64,000 nucleotides of DNA from Parietaria judaica (taxonomy: Eukaryota; Streptophyta; Magnoliopsida; Rosales; Urticaceae): contig OX940864.1 of assembly GCA_954871525.1 (NCBI GenBank), positions 2,350,001 to 2,414,000 on the forward strand, given 5' to 3'. Below, in pieces: positions 24,488 through 36,427 of this stretch. Below the pieces are notes generated by a model. That model saw only the letters and a list, made by a program, of their open reading frames with translations. It was not told the origin of the DNA and ran no database searches. The position numbers were made by a program, and so were the translations under genes. Every line of letters begins with the position of its first letter. Position 1 is the stretch's first letter.

Positions 24488-25363
24488 AGAGTAAATGTTG
24501 CAAACATGAATCAAGGGCTAAACGGTAATTGCTCACCGTTTGATGTTGTCTAAAGAGGAGCCTCATGTTTCCGCATTGCCCGTCTCCTTGTCTAGGCGGC
24601 TCGACTAGTGTGCCAACGAAATCACAGGCATGGTTAAAATCGAGTTTCATTTTTGTAAGAATCAAAGCAAGTGAGATTCTTACAAAAATGAAACATAAAC
24701 TCCGAAGGCTACTAGAGCTGCTATATATTTCGGGGGTCGAGAAAAACAACATCATAAGTAGCATATTTCGGGCAGATGCTGTTGCGAGTTGAAGGGGTCG
24801 ATAGAGCTAATTCGGGTTTAACGAGACTGACGATAATATGACAACTCTGCGAGACCTTAAGCAACGTTAAAAAAATATGAACACGTTCAAACTAATACAG
24901 CTGGTTTTATTTTCAAATTAATTATTGGGTTATTTATTTACACGATTTTATATGGTCAGAAACATGTTTGATTATCAAATATTTGATTATTTATTTAAAA
25001 CCATTTCAAATATTTACAAATAGGGACTTGTTTGTAATATGAGAATCAAAGGAAGTGAGAGATTCTTACAAAAATGAAACATAATTAAACTCCAAAAGCT
25101 ACTATGTTAAAGGAAGTAGCATAAAACAACGTCATTAATTATTCCCAACAATTACGACAAACATCGGGGTCGCACTCACGGCCCGCGGCAAAGCACGGAC
25201 ACTAGCGGCTTCTGCATCGACTTTTTGCGCAACGGCACCCTCTAAATCGATTTTTGCACATCTTTTAGCACCTGAGGTTTCAGAGATAATTATTGTGTGA
25301 ATAATAAAAGATAATCGAGTCTCTAATTGACCAATTCTATAACTATTTAGCATAATAATAAAT
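24488..25363. repeat. Dispersed duplicate B (other copy at 38708-39575)
   Basis: This 876-bp segment matches 38708-39575 almost throughout, from agagtaaatgttgcaaacat to ctatttagcataataataaa. Each copy keeps small stretches the other has lost: about 10 bp at 24540 here, and about 15 bp (tcgggggtcgag) near 39310 there. It contains a perfect hairpin (tttcatttttgtaagaatc, inverse 8 nt later, about 24647-24692). Open frames inside it are not conserved between copies, so it is probably a non-coding transposon-like repeat. Confidence 0.88.
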
Positions 25364-26133
25364 CTAGCGTAGATACTAGTTATCAAAAAGATAAATTGTA
25401 TGGAAGTATGAATTAAAGAAACTCGTGTCGTGGATTCACTGAAACTTCAAACGCAACCTATAGTGAATCGAATTCGGTTATCAAACTCGGCTAAATATCT
25501 GATTCTCGGAATTAAGATTTAGTATTTTTCCTTGCAGGGCAAGCTATCATCCTCTGAACAAAGATTGTCGTGTTGACAACACACTGATTTTTCTAGAAAT
25601 TAAGATTGCTAGAAGATGAATTTTCTAATTATTTAATGAGGCAACTGCCTTGATTTGTACAGAGAGAAAAATTCTTAAGTATTTTTTAGGATTAAAAAAT
25701 TGCATCACATTGAAATAAATCATGGCAAATTACTGCAGCTAATTATAATATGAAGGGAAATAATATTCATTTGCAATATTTTTCGCAGCAAGTTCCAAGC
25801 AAGAGCATAGAGACAGATTTGCATCCGCACGTACGACGTGATGACTTACACTGGTGTTTACCATCAGCAATTCTTTTCCACATTGACGGGTGACCGGGAG
25901 ACTTTGTAAGTTTCCGGGATTTGCTCCTTCCTCAAATAGATGGTAACTTTGTTGGCACCTCTTGGTCCTTAGAAAATCAAAACGAAGAAAAAGATGAGAA
26001 ACTGAAAGAAATTTTTTGTTTGCCTTGCTCCCATAATGTCATAAGCGTGTGTATTAGATTAAATCGACAAAAGAAAACTTGTTATCAAAGAAAAGGATCC
26101 TCTTATGCCGATTACAGCGACAAATTTCTAGAT
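25364..26133. other. Gene-free stretch
   Basis: AT-rich with no recognised exon. An open frame at 25921-26154 has no family resemblance that I can name. Confidence 0.4.
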
Positions 26134-26985
26134 TTATCCGACCATAAGACATAAGAAAAAATATTCGTAATAAGAAAATAATGTCACTGTATGATAAGTG
26201 TCGGTTTTCCTACTTTCGTCCGTGGATGAAGTTGACCCAGCCGCAGACTTGTGAGGCATTGAAGCTCCTCTTATCATACTGCATACATATGGCGGGACAC
26301 TTCCAAGCAAGTCTTCAAGCCCGCCGGAAGTAAGTTTCTCGCTATAAGGAAACTGAACACTGGGATAAAAATTACACACACATGAGCTGATAGGACCCTG
26401 AACAGAAATCTAAGAGAAACAAGAACCCTATTGATAACACAACTTCGGTCTCTAATTCGAGAGTAAACTCAACTAACCTTAAATAGGTATTAACTCTAGA
26501 CCTAATGAAGGAAAATGCAATTAATGATATGATAATGCGGGAATAACAGTAGCTCTTGCTAAAATTCTCATGAAAGTTTAAAGTTGGAGCGATAATAATG
26601 CAGTTTGTGATCCAACTTATACCCAAATATTTCCAGGCCTTTCATATAAACTTCGTTCCCCATTTGTCTCCATCTCCACTCAGAGTTTCCAGCCCTTCTA
26701 ATTCCTTTGACTGAATTGATTGCTTCCCTTCATGTGCTTCCGTCGCTTGGTGACTTTTTCCGCATAAGTCAACACATCATGAGCAGGTGCAGGAATATCT
26801 CTGGCAGTTCCAGGCTCTATATCAAGAACAGCTAGGTTTTTTGGCTTCTTGCTTGAACTCTGGTTATCATCGTATATCATCATCAAATAGCTTGCGGATC
26901 TCAGAGTTCTGATTGGATAATGGAGCTTTTGGATTACTAGTAGTGTCAAACTTATCAATGGTAGTTGTTTGAGAAAACACATTTT
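26134..26985 (-). pseudogene. Possible fragments of an unrecognised minus-strand gene
   Basis: Two minus-strand pieces have protein-like composition. One is about 26200-26345 (GLEDLLGSVPPYVCSMIRGA, then SAAGSTSSTDESRK). The other is about 26690-26900 (SSKKPKNLAVLDIEPGTARD, then IPAPAHDVLTYAEKVTKRRK). In the second, the neighbouring frame stays open past the stop (EAHEGKQSIQSKELEGLETL), hinting at a frameshift. I do not recognise the family. Coding status rests on composition only. Confidence 0.25.
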
Positions 26986-27373
26986 TCATCAGCTTTTTGA
27001 ACTTTGTCAAGAAATACTTAATATTTCCGATCAAGTATTTGAATCGATTTTTTTTTTTTTTTTTTTTCTAGAGGTAAGAACTTAAATGACTAGTTTATAC
27101 TAACATACACTATAAGGTTCACAGATAGGTTCGAATAAAGAGAATCACTGGATATAAAACACTAAAGATTCTTCATGTTCGTACTTTCATAAACCGGATA
27201 AACTACTAATTAACACAGTTTCATGGATAAAGAAAAAAGACCAATGTTCGACTCTATAAAATTTCCCTTATATTACATGTCAATTCCTATGAACATGCTT
27301 TTCGGGGTAAACTCAAATATTTGAAGAGAAAGGACAATTAAAAGTACTCATACACACATCTCAACTTTGAGCT

Positions 27374-27378
27374 ATAAG
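27374..27378. repeat. Target-site duplication, left (ataag)
   Basis: A 5-bp duplication identical to 33892-33896, flanking the copia element. Five base pairs is the usual size for LTR-retrotransposon integration. Confidence 0.9.
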
Positions 27379-27791
27379 TGTAAGAATATTTCTCATTAAT
27401 TAAGAAATAATGAGAAAATATTCTCTTCATATTGTGATCCATATATAAAACGATTTACCACTGATTTGTAAATCAATCAGATCTAATTGATTGCCGGAAA
27501 TCAAGCAAAATTAATGCCGTTAATTGTGGGATTACGATTCTCCATTGATGGTCATGGAGGCTATAAATACACCACCTTGAGGTCCCTAAACTCACTCACA
27601 CATTCAGAAAACGTACACCATCTAGCGGGTGAGAGCGAGAGTTTAGAAGACCGAGAAAGGGTCGCCGGAATCGAAGCCGAAGCTCGCCGGAGAGCGAAAC
27701 AATGGCGGGAGGTAATTCAATCCTTTTGCTTCCGCACTTTCGTGTTCATTATGTTAAAGAACACTATAATATCACATATATATATTTTACA
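27379..27791 (+). repeat. 5' LTR
   Basis: Starts TGTAAGAATA and ends TTTTACA, with the TG...CA ends typical of LTRs. A TATAAATA box lies near 27561. The copy at 33479-33891 differs at six sites. Confidence 0.93.
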
Positions 27792-27793
27792 TT

Positions 27794-27805
27794 TGGTATC
27801 AGAGC
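27794..27805 (+). other. Primer-binding site
   Basis: TGGTATCAGAGC, two bases after the 5' LTR, is complementary to the 3' end of initiator tRNA-Met, the usual copia primer. Confidence 0.85.
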
Positions 27806-28696
27806 GATTAAAAAGCCTCTGCCTTGTTTTTCAATTTTTTTTTTAAAAAGTCGTTCATGGCTCATGTCGGGTCTTCATTTTTTCACGTCAAAACCTCGAT
27901 ATTATTTGACCAATCTTCTGGAAATATTTTTTCTAACAATTCTGGGCTTTAAAACGATGATTTTGGTGGAAAAACGAGTGAGAACGAGCCGGGTCAGAAG
28001 TTGGGTCGTAACCGGGTCATTCTGACCCGTCTAAAGGTTGAAGACGACTCCCCAACGACACGTCGTTTTATCTCTGTTGTCGTTTCCATACATTGTCGTT
28101 TTCTCAGTTATGACGTCGTTTGGTTTCTGACGTCGTTTTTTAAAATAAATTGTCGTTTTCCTCTGTTTGCTGTCATTTCGCATTTTAATGTCATTTTGCT
28201 CCTCTGATGTCGTTTTTCATGATTCAGCATAAAGAAAATGACATGTAGTTTGACAGAAACTAAATGACATGTAGTTTTTCAGAAAAATGACTACTAATAT
28301 GATATTTTTATTGTTGTTTCCATGGTTCTGATTATTTGTTTATTGAAGCTTATTGTATGTATTTAATTATGGTATTTCCTAAAGCATACATTATATGTCA
28401 ATATAATAGAACCTCGAAAATAAGTTAAATAATGGTCTAGTAATCTGATAATTTTTCTAATTGAGAATTGCTCTAGCATCTTTGATTAGTAAAGATTATA
28501 TTGTGAAAGATTATATTATAAGACATTATTTATATAAAAAAAAAAAATGTCGTGTGATCTATATGGTTTGATTTATTTTGGAGAGCCACAGCATCCTAAA
28601 TTTTATTAAACCATACTTTATGATTAAGATTACATTATGTTATACGACATTGAATTGTAGTTAATTATAATTGATATAATAATCTTATCCCACAGG

Positions 28697-29065
28697 AATT
28701 TTATTATATTCTTATGATTAACTAGGATAAAATATTTGATTATTTATTCTTAATCGTCCCATATGACTTAAGTATATCATAATCTTATAGCTTTATCATG
28801 TTGTCATAAATCTATTTGAATTAAAATTTCGCCCACAGGCAATTTTATGTCATATGATTTATGTTGTGTTTTATTAAATATTTATTATAAGAAATTTAAA
28901 TATTCTTATAATTAGCTAAGATAAAGAATTTGATTATTCTTAATCGTCCCACAGGACTTAAGTATTCTATAATCTCATTGCTTTATCATATTGTCATAAA
29001 TCTATTTGAATTAAAATTTCGCCCACAGGCAATTTTATGTCATTGATTTATGTTGTGTTTTGTTA
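28697..29065 (+). repeat. Imperfect tandem repeat in the retrotransposon leader
   Basis: Two copies of about 170-190 bp (about 28697-28874 and 28890-29065) share cttaatcgtccca, gacttaagtat, and aatttcgcccacaggcaatt. The region sits between the PBS and gag, where packaging signals are expected. Its role is unknown. Confidence 0.8.
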
Positions 29066-29196
29066 TATATATGTTTTACATTGGTAAACATATTATTTAA
29101 CATACAAAATAGTCTCATATAAAGTCATGAACTAAGCATATATGTATTTAATATTCACAGCTATTTTACCCGCTGGTATGTCTGATATTCGTTGTG

Positions 29197-30177
29197 ATGT
29201 TTCCGGACCTAACCGGTGACAATTTCAAGATCTGGAAGGAAAGAATATTGCTTCATATAGGCTGGATGGATATGGACTATGCTATAAGGATGGACGAACC
29301 TGCTATCACCGATACCAGTTCTCCTGCTGAAATTGCTCTTTACGAACGTTGGGAACGATCTAATCGTCTCAGCATAATGTACGTAAAGACGAGAATTTCT
29401 TCTGGTATTCGGGGTTCAGTCGATCAGCATACCAACATCCGTTCTCTGATGAAAGCCGTTGATGAGCAGTTTGAAACTTCCGACAAAGCACTGGCAAGCA
29501 CCCTGATAATGAAGTTCACATCATTTCGACTCACTAGTGAAAAAGGAGTGCGCGAGTACATCATGAAAATGAGGGATACTGCAGCTCAATTGAAAAACCT
29601 GGAAGTGGATATGTCTGAATCCTTCCTTGTTCACTATATCTTGACCACTCTTCCTTCGAAATATGGGCCATTTAAGATCTCCTACAATACGCACAAGGAT
29701 AAATGGTCAATTAATGAGCTTATGACCATGTGCGTACAAGAGGAGAGTCGGCTCCTTATGGAGAAAAATGAAACTGTCCACATGGTGACTCATGCTAGAA
29801 AGAAGACACCATTCAATAAGGACAAAGGGAAAGGTAAAATACCACCCGAAGTGGAGATCAAGAAAGTGAGGAAATGTCACTTCTGTAAGAAGAAGGGGCA
29901 TGAAAGGAAAGAATGCGCCAAATTCACAGCCTGGCTGGTGAAGAAAGGTAACATTTCTCTGGTTTGTTACGAGTCTAATATGGTTGATGTAAATGTTGAC
30001 ACATGGTGGGTTGATTCAGGAGCATCTGTTCACATTTCGACTTCCCTGCAGGGTATGACAAACCTAAGGAAGCCGGTGAACAGTGAGTGTGATATCCTGT
30101 CAGGAAATAAGATTCCTTCAACCGTGGAAGCTGTTGGGACATGCAAATTAGTTTTAAGGAATGGTTTCATTTTATGA
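29197..30177 (+). pseudogene. gag: Copia gag plus start of protease, ended by an in-frame stop
   Basis: The gag part reads LTGDNFKIWKERILLHIGWM at its start. A nucleocapsid zinc knuckle CHFCKKKGHERKEC (C-x2-C-x4-H-x4-C) lies near residue 230, and the protease motif WWVDSGASVHIS follows at about residue 272. The frame stops at TGA 30175-30177 inside the protease region, after which the same frame stays open into integrase. A better-placed ATG at 29178 is one base out of frame, suggesting a further small indel at the gag start (inference). Confidence 0.85.
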
Positions 30178-32298
30178 ATAGAAAAGACCTTTTATATTCC
30201 AAGTTTTGCTAAGAATTTGATTTCTGTTTCAAGACTTGATCTTTTGGGCTATTCATTCATTTTTAAAGATGCATCTTTGCGTATAACTTATGCTTCTGAA
30301 ATGATTGGATATGGTGTTTTAATAAATGGTCTTTATCTTCTTCATTTACATAGTGAAATCATTAATAATACCTTGCATGTTCACACTGGCATTAAAAGAT
30401 GTGTTACGAAAGACGATTCCTCTATGTTGTGGCACCGGAGATTATGTCATATCTCCATTGAGAGAATTAAAAGGTTAGTGAAAGATGAAGTATTAACTAC
30501 TTTAGATTTTACTGACTTTGATACTTGTGTGGACTGCATTAAGGGAAAGCAGACCAACAAATCAAAGAAAGGTGCAAAGAGGAGTTCTGAAATTTTACAA
30601 ATCATCCATACTGACATATGTAGTCTTGACATAGACTCAGATAGTCAGAAATATTTTATCACCTTTATAGATGATTTTTCTCGCTATACGTATCTTTATC
30701 TGATTCCACATAAAAGCGAGGCTTTAGATGTCTTTAAGATATTTAAAGCTGAAGTTGAAAAACAATGTGGAAAACAGATTAAGATAGTGAGATCTGATAG
30801 AGGTGGAGAATATTATGGTAGATACACTGAAGATGGACAAGCACCTGGTCCATTTGCGAAATTTCTTCAAGAACATGGGATTGTTGCCCAATTTACTATG
30901 CCTGGTACACCACATCAAAATGGTGTAGCAGAAAGAAGAAACCGAACATTATTGGACATGGTGCGGAGTATGCGTATCAACTCTAAACTTCCGAGCTCAT
31001 TATGGACCGAAGCTCTTAAGACGGCTGTGTACATATTAAACCGTGTTCCAACCAAGGCTGTTCCAAAAATGCCATTTGAGCTTTTCAAAGGTTGGAAACC
31101 AAGTTTACATCATGTACGCGTTTGGGGATGCCCGTCTGAAGTAAGGATTTATAACCCACAAGAAAAGAAATTAGACCCAAGAACCATCAGTGGTTATTTT
31201 CTTGGGTACGCTGAAAAGTCTAAGGGTTATAGATTTTATTGTCCATCTAATACTACTAGGATTGTTGAATCAAAGAATGCTAAATTTCTAGAAAATGACT
31301 TGATTAGTGGGAGTAATCATTCAAGAAACTTTGTTTCTGAGAAAGATCATCCAGTTGTTGAAACTCCCACTAGAGGTGATCGATTGGTTGTCATTCATAA
31401 CACCCCTTCAGTTCAAATCGGTGTGGATCAACCAATCATTGAGCCACCACAAGTTGTTGATGTTGCTCCCATAGATCAGCCTGTTCAACTAGTTGAACCA
31501 CCAACTCTAATTGAATCTGGTGGTGAACATTTAAGAAGATCTACTCGAGCAAAGAAATCGGCTATTCCTAATGACTATCAAGTGTATCTACAAGAATGTG
31601 ACTATAACATCGGAGCTGTAGATGATCCTGAAACATTTTCACAAGCCATAAGTTGTGCAGAATCGAAATTGTGGCACAATACCATGCTAGAAGAAATGGA
31701 TTCCATGAAAAGCAATGAAGTTTGGGATCTAGTTGAGTTGCCTAAAGGGGCGAAAGCCATTGGGTGTAAATGGGTCTATAAAACGAAAAGAGACTCATTA
31801 GGCAACATTGAGAAACACAAAGCTAGACTTGTTGCTAAGGGATTTACTCAAAAGGAAGGAATTGACTTCACAGAGACTTTTTCTCCTGTGTCTAAAAAGG
31901 ATTCTCTTCGAGTGATTTTGGCATTAGTTGCTCATTTCGATTTTGAAATACAACAAATGGATGTGAAAACCGCATTCCTTAATGGTGATCTAGAGGAACA
32001 GGTATACATGAAACAACCTGAAGGTTTTTCCTCTAGTACTGGTGAGCATTTGGTGTGTAAGCTTAAAAAGTCACTTTACGGATTAAAACAAGCATCCCGT
32101 CAATGGTATTTAAAATTTCATACTATCATCTCTTCATTTGGTTTTGAAGAGAATGTTATGGATCAATGTATATACCAGAAGGTCAGTGGGAGTAAAATTT
32201 GCTTTCTTGTTTTATACGTTGACGACATTTTGCTTGCAACCAATGACAATGGATTACTTCGTGAAGTGAAACAATTTCTCTCTAAATCTTTGAAATGA
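30178..32298 (+). pseudogene. pol: Copia pol: integrase and reverse transcriptase, frame ends early
   Basis: It continues the gag frame after the stop. The integrase zinc finger (HRRLCHISIERIKRL then CVDCIKGKQ) is followed by the catalytic core. The core Asp lies in IIHTDICSLD, the second Asp in IVRSDRGGEYYG and the Glu in HQNGVAERRNRTLLD. Reverse transcriptase follows, with KARLVAKGFTQKEG, QMDVKTAFLNGDLEEQVYMK and the active-site motif YVDDILLA. The frame stops at 32298 just after FLSKSLK. A one-base deletion in the TTT/GAA region around 32290 moves the rest into the next frame. Confidence 0.92.
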
Positions 32299-32303
32299 AG
32301 GAT

Positions 32304-33194
32304 ATGGGTGATGCATCTTATGTTATTGGAATCAAGATTCATCGAGATAGACACCGTGGTGTTTTGGGTCTGTCTCAGGAAACCTACATTAACAAAGTTT
32401 TGAAGAGTTTCAATATGGAAAATTGTTCACCATCTGTTGCTCCCATTGTGAAGGGTGATAAATTTGCATTAAATCAGTGTCCTAAAAATGATCTTGAAAG
32501 AGAACAAATGAAGAACATTCCATATGCCTCTGCTGTTGGAAGCATGATGTATGCTCAGGTCTGTACAAGACCTGACATTGCATTTGTTGCGGGAATGTTA
32601 GGACGATATCAGAATAATCCGGGTTTAGACCACTGGAAAGCTGTGGAGAAAGTGTTGAGGTACCTCCAAGGTACCAAAGAGTACATGCTTATGTTCAAAC
32701 GAACCGACAACTTAGAAGTAGTTGGCTATTCAGATTCAGACTTCGCTGGTTGTATTGATACACGTAAATCAACATCTGGTTACGTGTTCAAGTTTGCCGA
32801 TGGAGCTGTTTCTTGGAGAAGTGCCAAGCAAACATTGATTGCTACTTCTACTATGGAAGCTGAGTTCATTTCCTGTTTTGAGGCTACATCGCACGGTGTA
32901 TGGTTGAAGAGTTTTATATCTGGGCTTAAAGTTGTCGACTCTATTTCGAAGCCATTGAAGATATGTTGTGATAATTCAGCTGCTGTATTTATGGCTAAGA
33001 ATAACAAGTGTGGTAGTCGAAGTAAACATATCGACATAAAATACTTGGCCATAAAGGAGCGTGTTCAAAAGAAGAAAGTGGTCGTTGAACATATTAGAAC
33101 TGAAGAAATGGTAGCTGATCCTATGACTAAAGGCATGCCAATAAATAAATTCAAGGATCATGTAGCTAACATGGGACTTGGTTCCATAATGTAA
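32304..33194 (+). pseudogene. pol: Copia pol: end of reverse transcriptase and RNase H
   Basis: Picks up one frame over from the preceding pol segment at MGDASYVIGIKIHRDR, a segment normally continuous with the RT. RNase H follows: VGYSDSDFAGCIDTRKSTSG, TLIATSTMEAEFISC and SKHIDIKYLAIKE. It stops at 33192-33194. Separation from the first part by a single deleted base marks it as a broken frame, not a separate gene. Confidence 0.92.
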
Positions 33195-33466
33195 TTTTTG
33201 TTACATTTCTTTTTGTTATCAATAAAACTCTTATTCAATTGATATTTCTCTTATTATTGTGCGCACTTAGATCTTGAGATTTATCGTTTTGCGTGGACCT
33301 AGAACAGAATAAACATATGGTTTATTCATTAAAGTCTAAAAGGCTATTAATTTAAGAAACTTGATATATTGTAATACATGGAAGATAATACTCGCTCAAA
33401 GAGAACTTGTCGCCATGATTCATATATTTTGGTTCTTTCTAGAAATGAGCATTTAGTTATATGGAT

Positions 33467-33478
33467 CAAGTGGGAGAA
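33467..33478 (+). other. Polypurine tract
   Basis: The purine-rich run aagtgggagaa directly precedes the 3' LTR, where plus-strand DNA priming occurs. Confidence 0.8.
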
Positions 33479-33891
33479 TGTAAGAATATTTCTCATTAAT
33501 TGAGAAATAATGAGAAAATATTCTCTTCATATTGTGATCCATATATAAAACGATTTACCACTGATTTGTAAATCAATCAGCTCTAATTGATTGCCGGAAA
33601 TCAAGCAAAATTAATGCCGTTAATTGTGGGATTACGATTCTCCATTGATGGTCATGGAGGCTATAAATACACCACCTTGAGGTCCCTAAACTCACTCACA
33701 CATTCAGAAAACGTACACCATCTAGCGGGTGAGAGCGAGAGTTTAGAAGACCGAGAAAGGGTCGCCGGAATCGAAGCCGAAGCTTGCCGGAGAGCGAAAC
33801 AATGGCGGGAGGTAATTCTATCCTTTTGCTTCCGCACTTTCGTGTTCATTATGTTAAAGAACACTATAATATCGCATATATATGTTTTACA
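33479..33891 (+). repeat. 3' LTR
   Basis: 413 bp, TG...CA ends, six differences from the 5' LTR. Followed by the target duplication ataag at 33892-33896. Confidence 0.93.
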
Positions 33892-33896
33892 ATAAG

Positions 33897-34860
33897 CATA
33901 AGCCCATTAATTCCAGAGAGGTCTAAAAATTTATAAATTCCATCAAGTCTTATAAAAATAAGACAATGGACATTTTAGAGCATTTTACCCATTCAGCTAT
34001 TTGGCTCCAATTATATGATCACTATATAAAAATATAGACAGTAACAAATGAAAATAACGAGCACTCAGTGTTCATCTTTCTACGTGGAACACACTATTGA
34101 CGAAATAAACCACCCAAAAGCTCACTCGTATACACCCAATGACGATGTCTAGAGAAAATAAAGAATGCCATAGTGAAGAGATAATGAAGAAAATTATTCT
34201 GTGTATTATAGAATAGCAGAAGAGAACTACAAAGTCTGGAGTTAGAATAAAACTTTAGAAATTTCAGCTATTTATAAAGATTGAGGACAAATAGGGAGTG
34301 AGGGATTCTACCTCGACATTAGACAGGGTTCTGCCATGGAAGATGAAGACAATAAGAAGACGAATTAGAGCTCGGAATAGTGATCAGAAGAAGAAGCTGC
34401 AGATCACAGAACATTCGTAGAGTAAATGTTTGATTTCCGGAGCTATAAGATGGTCACACTACTTTAGAGTTAGAGCTTTCTAGCATAACAAAATATACCT
34501 CGTGAACGTGTCCCAAGGCATACTCGAAGGCCAGAGGTCACGCACAACAGAGCCAGAGGAGTCGCGCATGCCGGAAGAGGAGTCGCCGCCCGAAGAACAA
34601 TTATACAAAGTTGAGGCAGAGAAATGTGACGGAATATAGGTGATGATATAGTTTTTAGAAATATACAATTCGATCACATTTATTTATTAGTTATTACCAT
34701 TTGTAATAACCGTAGTAATTATTGTATCAACATGACTTTTGCTTTCCAAGATGTTACTAACAGCAACACTAACGTAACAAATACATGGAGAGAAACTATA
34801 ATAAAGACATTAACTGAATAGACATTAATTGGCTGATTTTTTGGCTTAAAAATAAATAAA
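33897..34860. other. Gene-free DNA with weak coding-like patches
   Basis: A patch near 34310-34640 is less AT-rich (gttctgccatggaagatgaag; cagaggtcacgcacaacag). No family could be named and no consistent exon structure was found. The rest is AT-rich. Confidence 0.35.
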
Positions 34861-36427
34861 GGGCTCTTTAAGGGAAATAGCCAATTTGAAACATAGGTTT
34901 TGCAAAATAGCCAAACTTTGGTTAATTTTGTAAACTAGCCAATTAACCATTTAAGTGAATTTCTAATTACATTGTTACCCTTAATAATTGAAAACGTATT
35001 AAAAAATAAATAAAAAATCAAAACGTATTTTATGTATAATTGATTTGGTCAACATTAATTACATCAATTTACACACGTTTACAGCTAATAATTATCACCT
35101 TAATTGCCTTATATATTACACGTTTTAAAATTATTAACCATTGCTATTATTACGGAGATTGCTATTATTATGGAAACTATCAAATCCACATTTTTAGGTT
35201 TTCAATTTCGAATTTAATTGCTAAAATTAATATAAAAACCCACTTTTAATTTCGGTTAATATTTTTATTGTGTTAATCAACGTAAATTAACAACGAATTA
35301 ACGTAAATCAACAACGAATCAACGTAAATTAATAACGAATCAACGTAAATTAACAATAAAAAATATTATTCATATTAAAATGTAAATACAATAATCAAAT
35401 ATTTTAAATACAAAAAATAATCTCTCTCTTTCTCTCTCCCGTAAGACCGCCGAAGCTTCGCCGTCGATCGCCGTGGCCTCCGTGTTTCCTCGTCGGAGCT
35501 TCATCTCTATCTCCTTCAAATATATTTTGAAGAAGTTCACGAAGGATAAACTGAAATAAACACAAATGTACAGTAAATAAAACAAAATTTATTTTTAAAA
35601 AAATAAACATAATCAGTAAACTAAAATACACACAGATTAAAGACATTAATATGGATCTACAACAAATTAAATCAAATTATTTTTGAAAATTAAAAAATTA
35701 AACATTACTAAACCGAATCAACATGAATTAATGAACATCAACACGAATTAATTCACCGACTCCGTTGGTGGCGGTCGGAGCTTGACAGTGCGTGCAGAGG
35801 TGGTGGGTGGTGATTCAAACCCAGATTCGACGCTTCATAGAGAAGGCGATGTCTATTAGACTCCTACCTCGGTGATTGAGCGCGAAAACAGACTCCACGA
35901 AATCGTCGACGGACTCCGCGACTTCTCCGCCGGCGACATCATCTCCATCGACGACGGATCGGCAGAGCGATCCCGCGCGGCGCAGATCGAAGGTGTGTTG
36001 TGGACGGAGACTCTCCTCCGCAGGTCGGAGATGACCGGGACGGCGTGCTTCGCCGCCACGCCGGCCGCCATGGCCGACAAAGCTCGGAGGAGAGAGAGAA
36101 GCTCTGGTTATGGTTCAAAGAGAGGAGAAGAAAAAATGCTCGTGTGAGAGAGAGAGAGAGAAGAGGAGAGAGATTATTCAAAATTTGTAATTAAATTCCA
36201 AATTTTGTGCACAATTAATCATACCTTGATTTGTGCTGATAAGTTTAATTACCATTTTAATTAATTACGAAAATATTAATCTAAAATGATTAATTAAAGG
36301 GTATTTCAGGAATAAAAATTGTTATTAATATGCCACCTCATGTTAATTGGCTAGTTTACAAAATTAACCAAACTTTGGCTATTTTGCTAAACCCATGTTT
36401 CAATCTGGCCATTTAGAGCAATTTCTC
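34861..36427. mobile_element. Mutator-like element carrying gene-like sequence (Pack-MULE candidate)
   Basis: A 1567-bp element. The left end gggctctttaagggaaatagcc continues into aatttgaaacataggttttgcaaaatagcc. The right end is the imperfect inverse and terminates in atttctc. Flanks ataaataaa (34852-34860) and gtaaataaa (36428-36436) match at 8 of 9. End sequences match the element at 41230-41648, so they form one family. Unlike that MITE, it holds a G+C-rich interior (35430-35530, 35755-36150) that looks like captured exon and 5' UTR. No transposase was seen. Confidence 0.7.
35868..36071 (-). pseudogene. Captured exon-like fragment inside the Mutator-like element
   Basis: On the minus strand a GA/CT-rich leader (about 36090-36170) precedes ATG at 36071. 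A 68-codon open frame follows (MAAGVAAKHAVPVISDLRRR at its start, WSLFSRSITE at its end) and meets a good donor, GAG|GTAGGAG, at 35868. This looks like the 5' UTR and first exon of a host gene. The plus strand is also open (LHEIVDGLRDFSAGDIISID), so strand is uncertain. A second G+C-rich patch at about 35440-35530 may be part of the same capture. Donor gene not recognised. Confidence 0.4.

Larger units (their letters stand above)
27379..33891 (+). mobile_element. Ty1/copia LTR retrotransposon, structurally complete, coding frames broken
   Basis: A 6513-bp element with two 413-bp LTRs, a primer-binding site, gag-pol in copia order (gag, protease, integrase, RT, RNase H), a polypurine tract and 5-bp target duplications (ataag). 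The LTRs differ at six positions by my count (about 1.5%), which suggests insertion within roughly the last million years under common plant rates (inference). The coding region has an in-frame TGA at 30175 and a one-base deletion near 32290. The element is therefore probably not autonomous, although its ends could still be mobilised in trans. Confidence 0.95.

Noticed and set aside
24565..24792. Open frame inside duplicate B as a gene
   Set aside because: The second copy at 38775 has a different C-terminal frame because of indels, and no family resemblance is visible.
35872..36147. Plus-strand 91-residue ORF as the captured gene
   Set aside because: Not excluded, but the minus strand has a leader, ATG and splice donor together, so the minus reading is preferred with low confidence.
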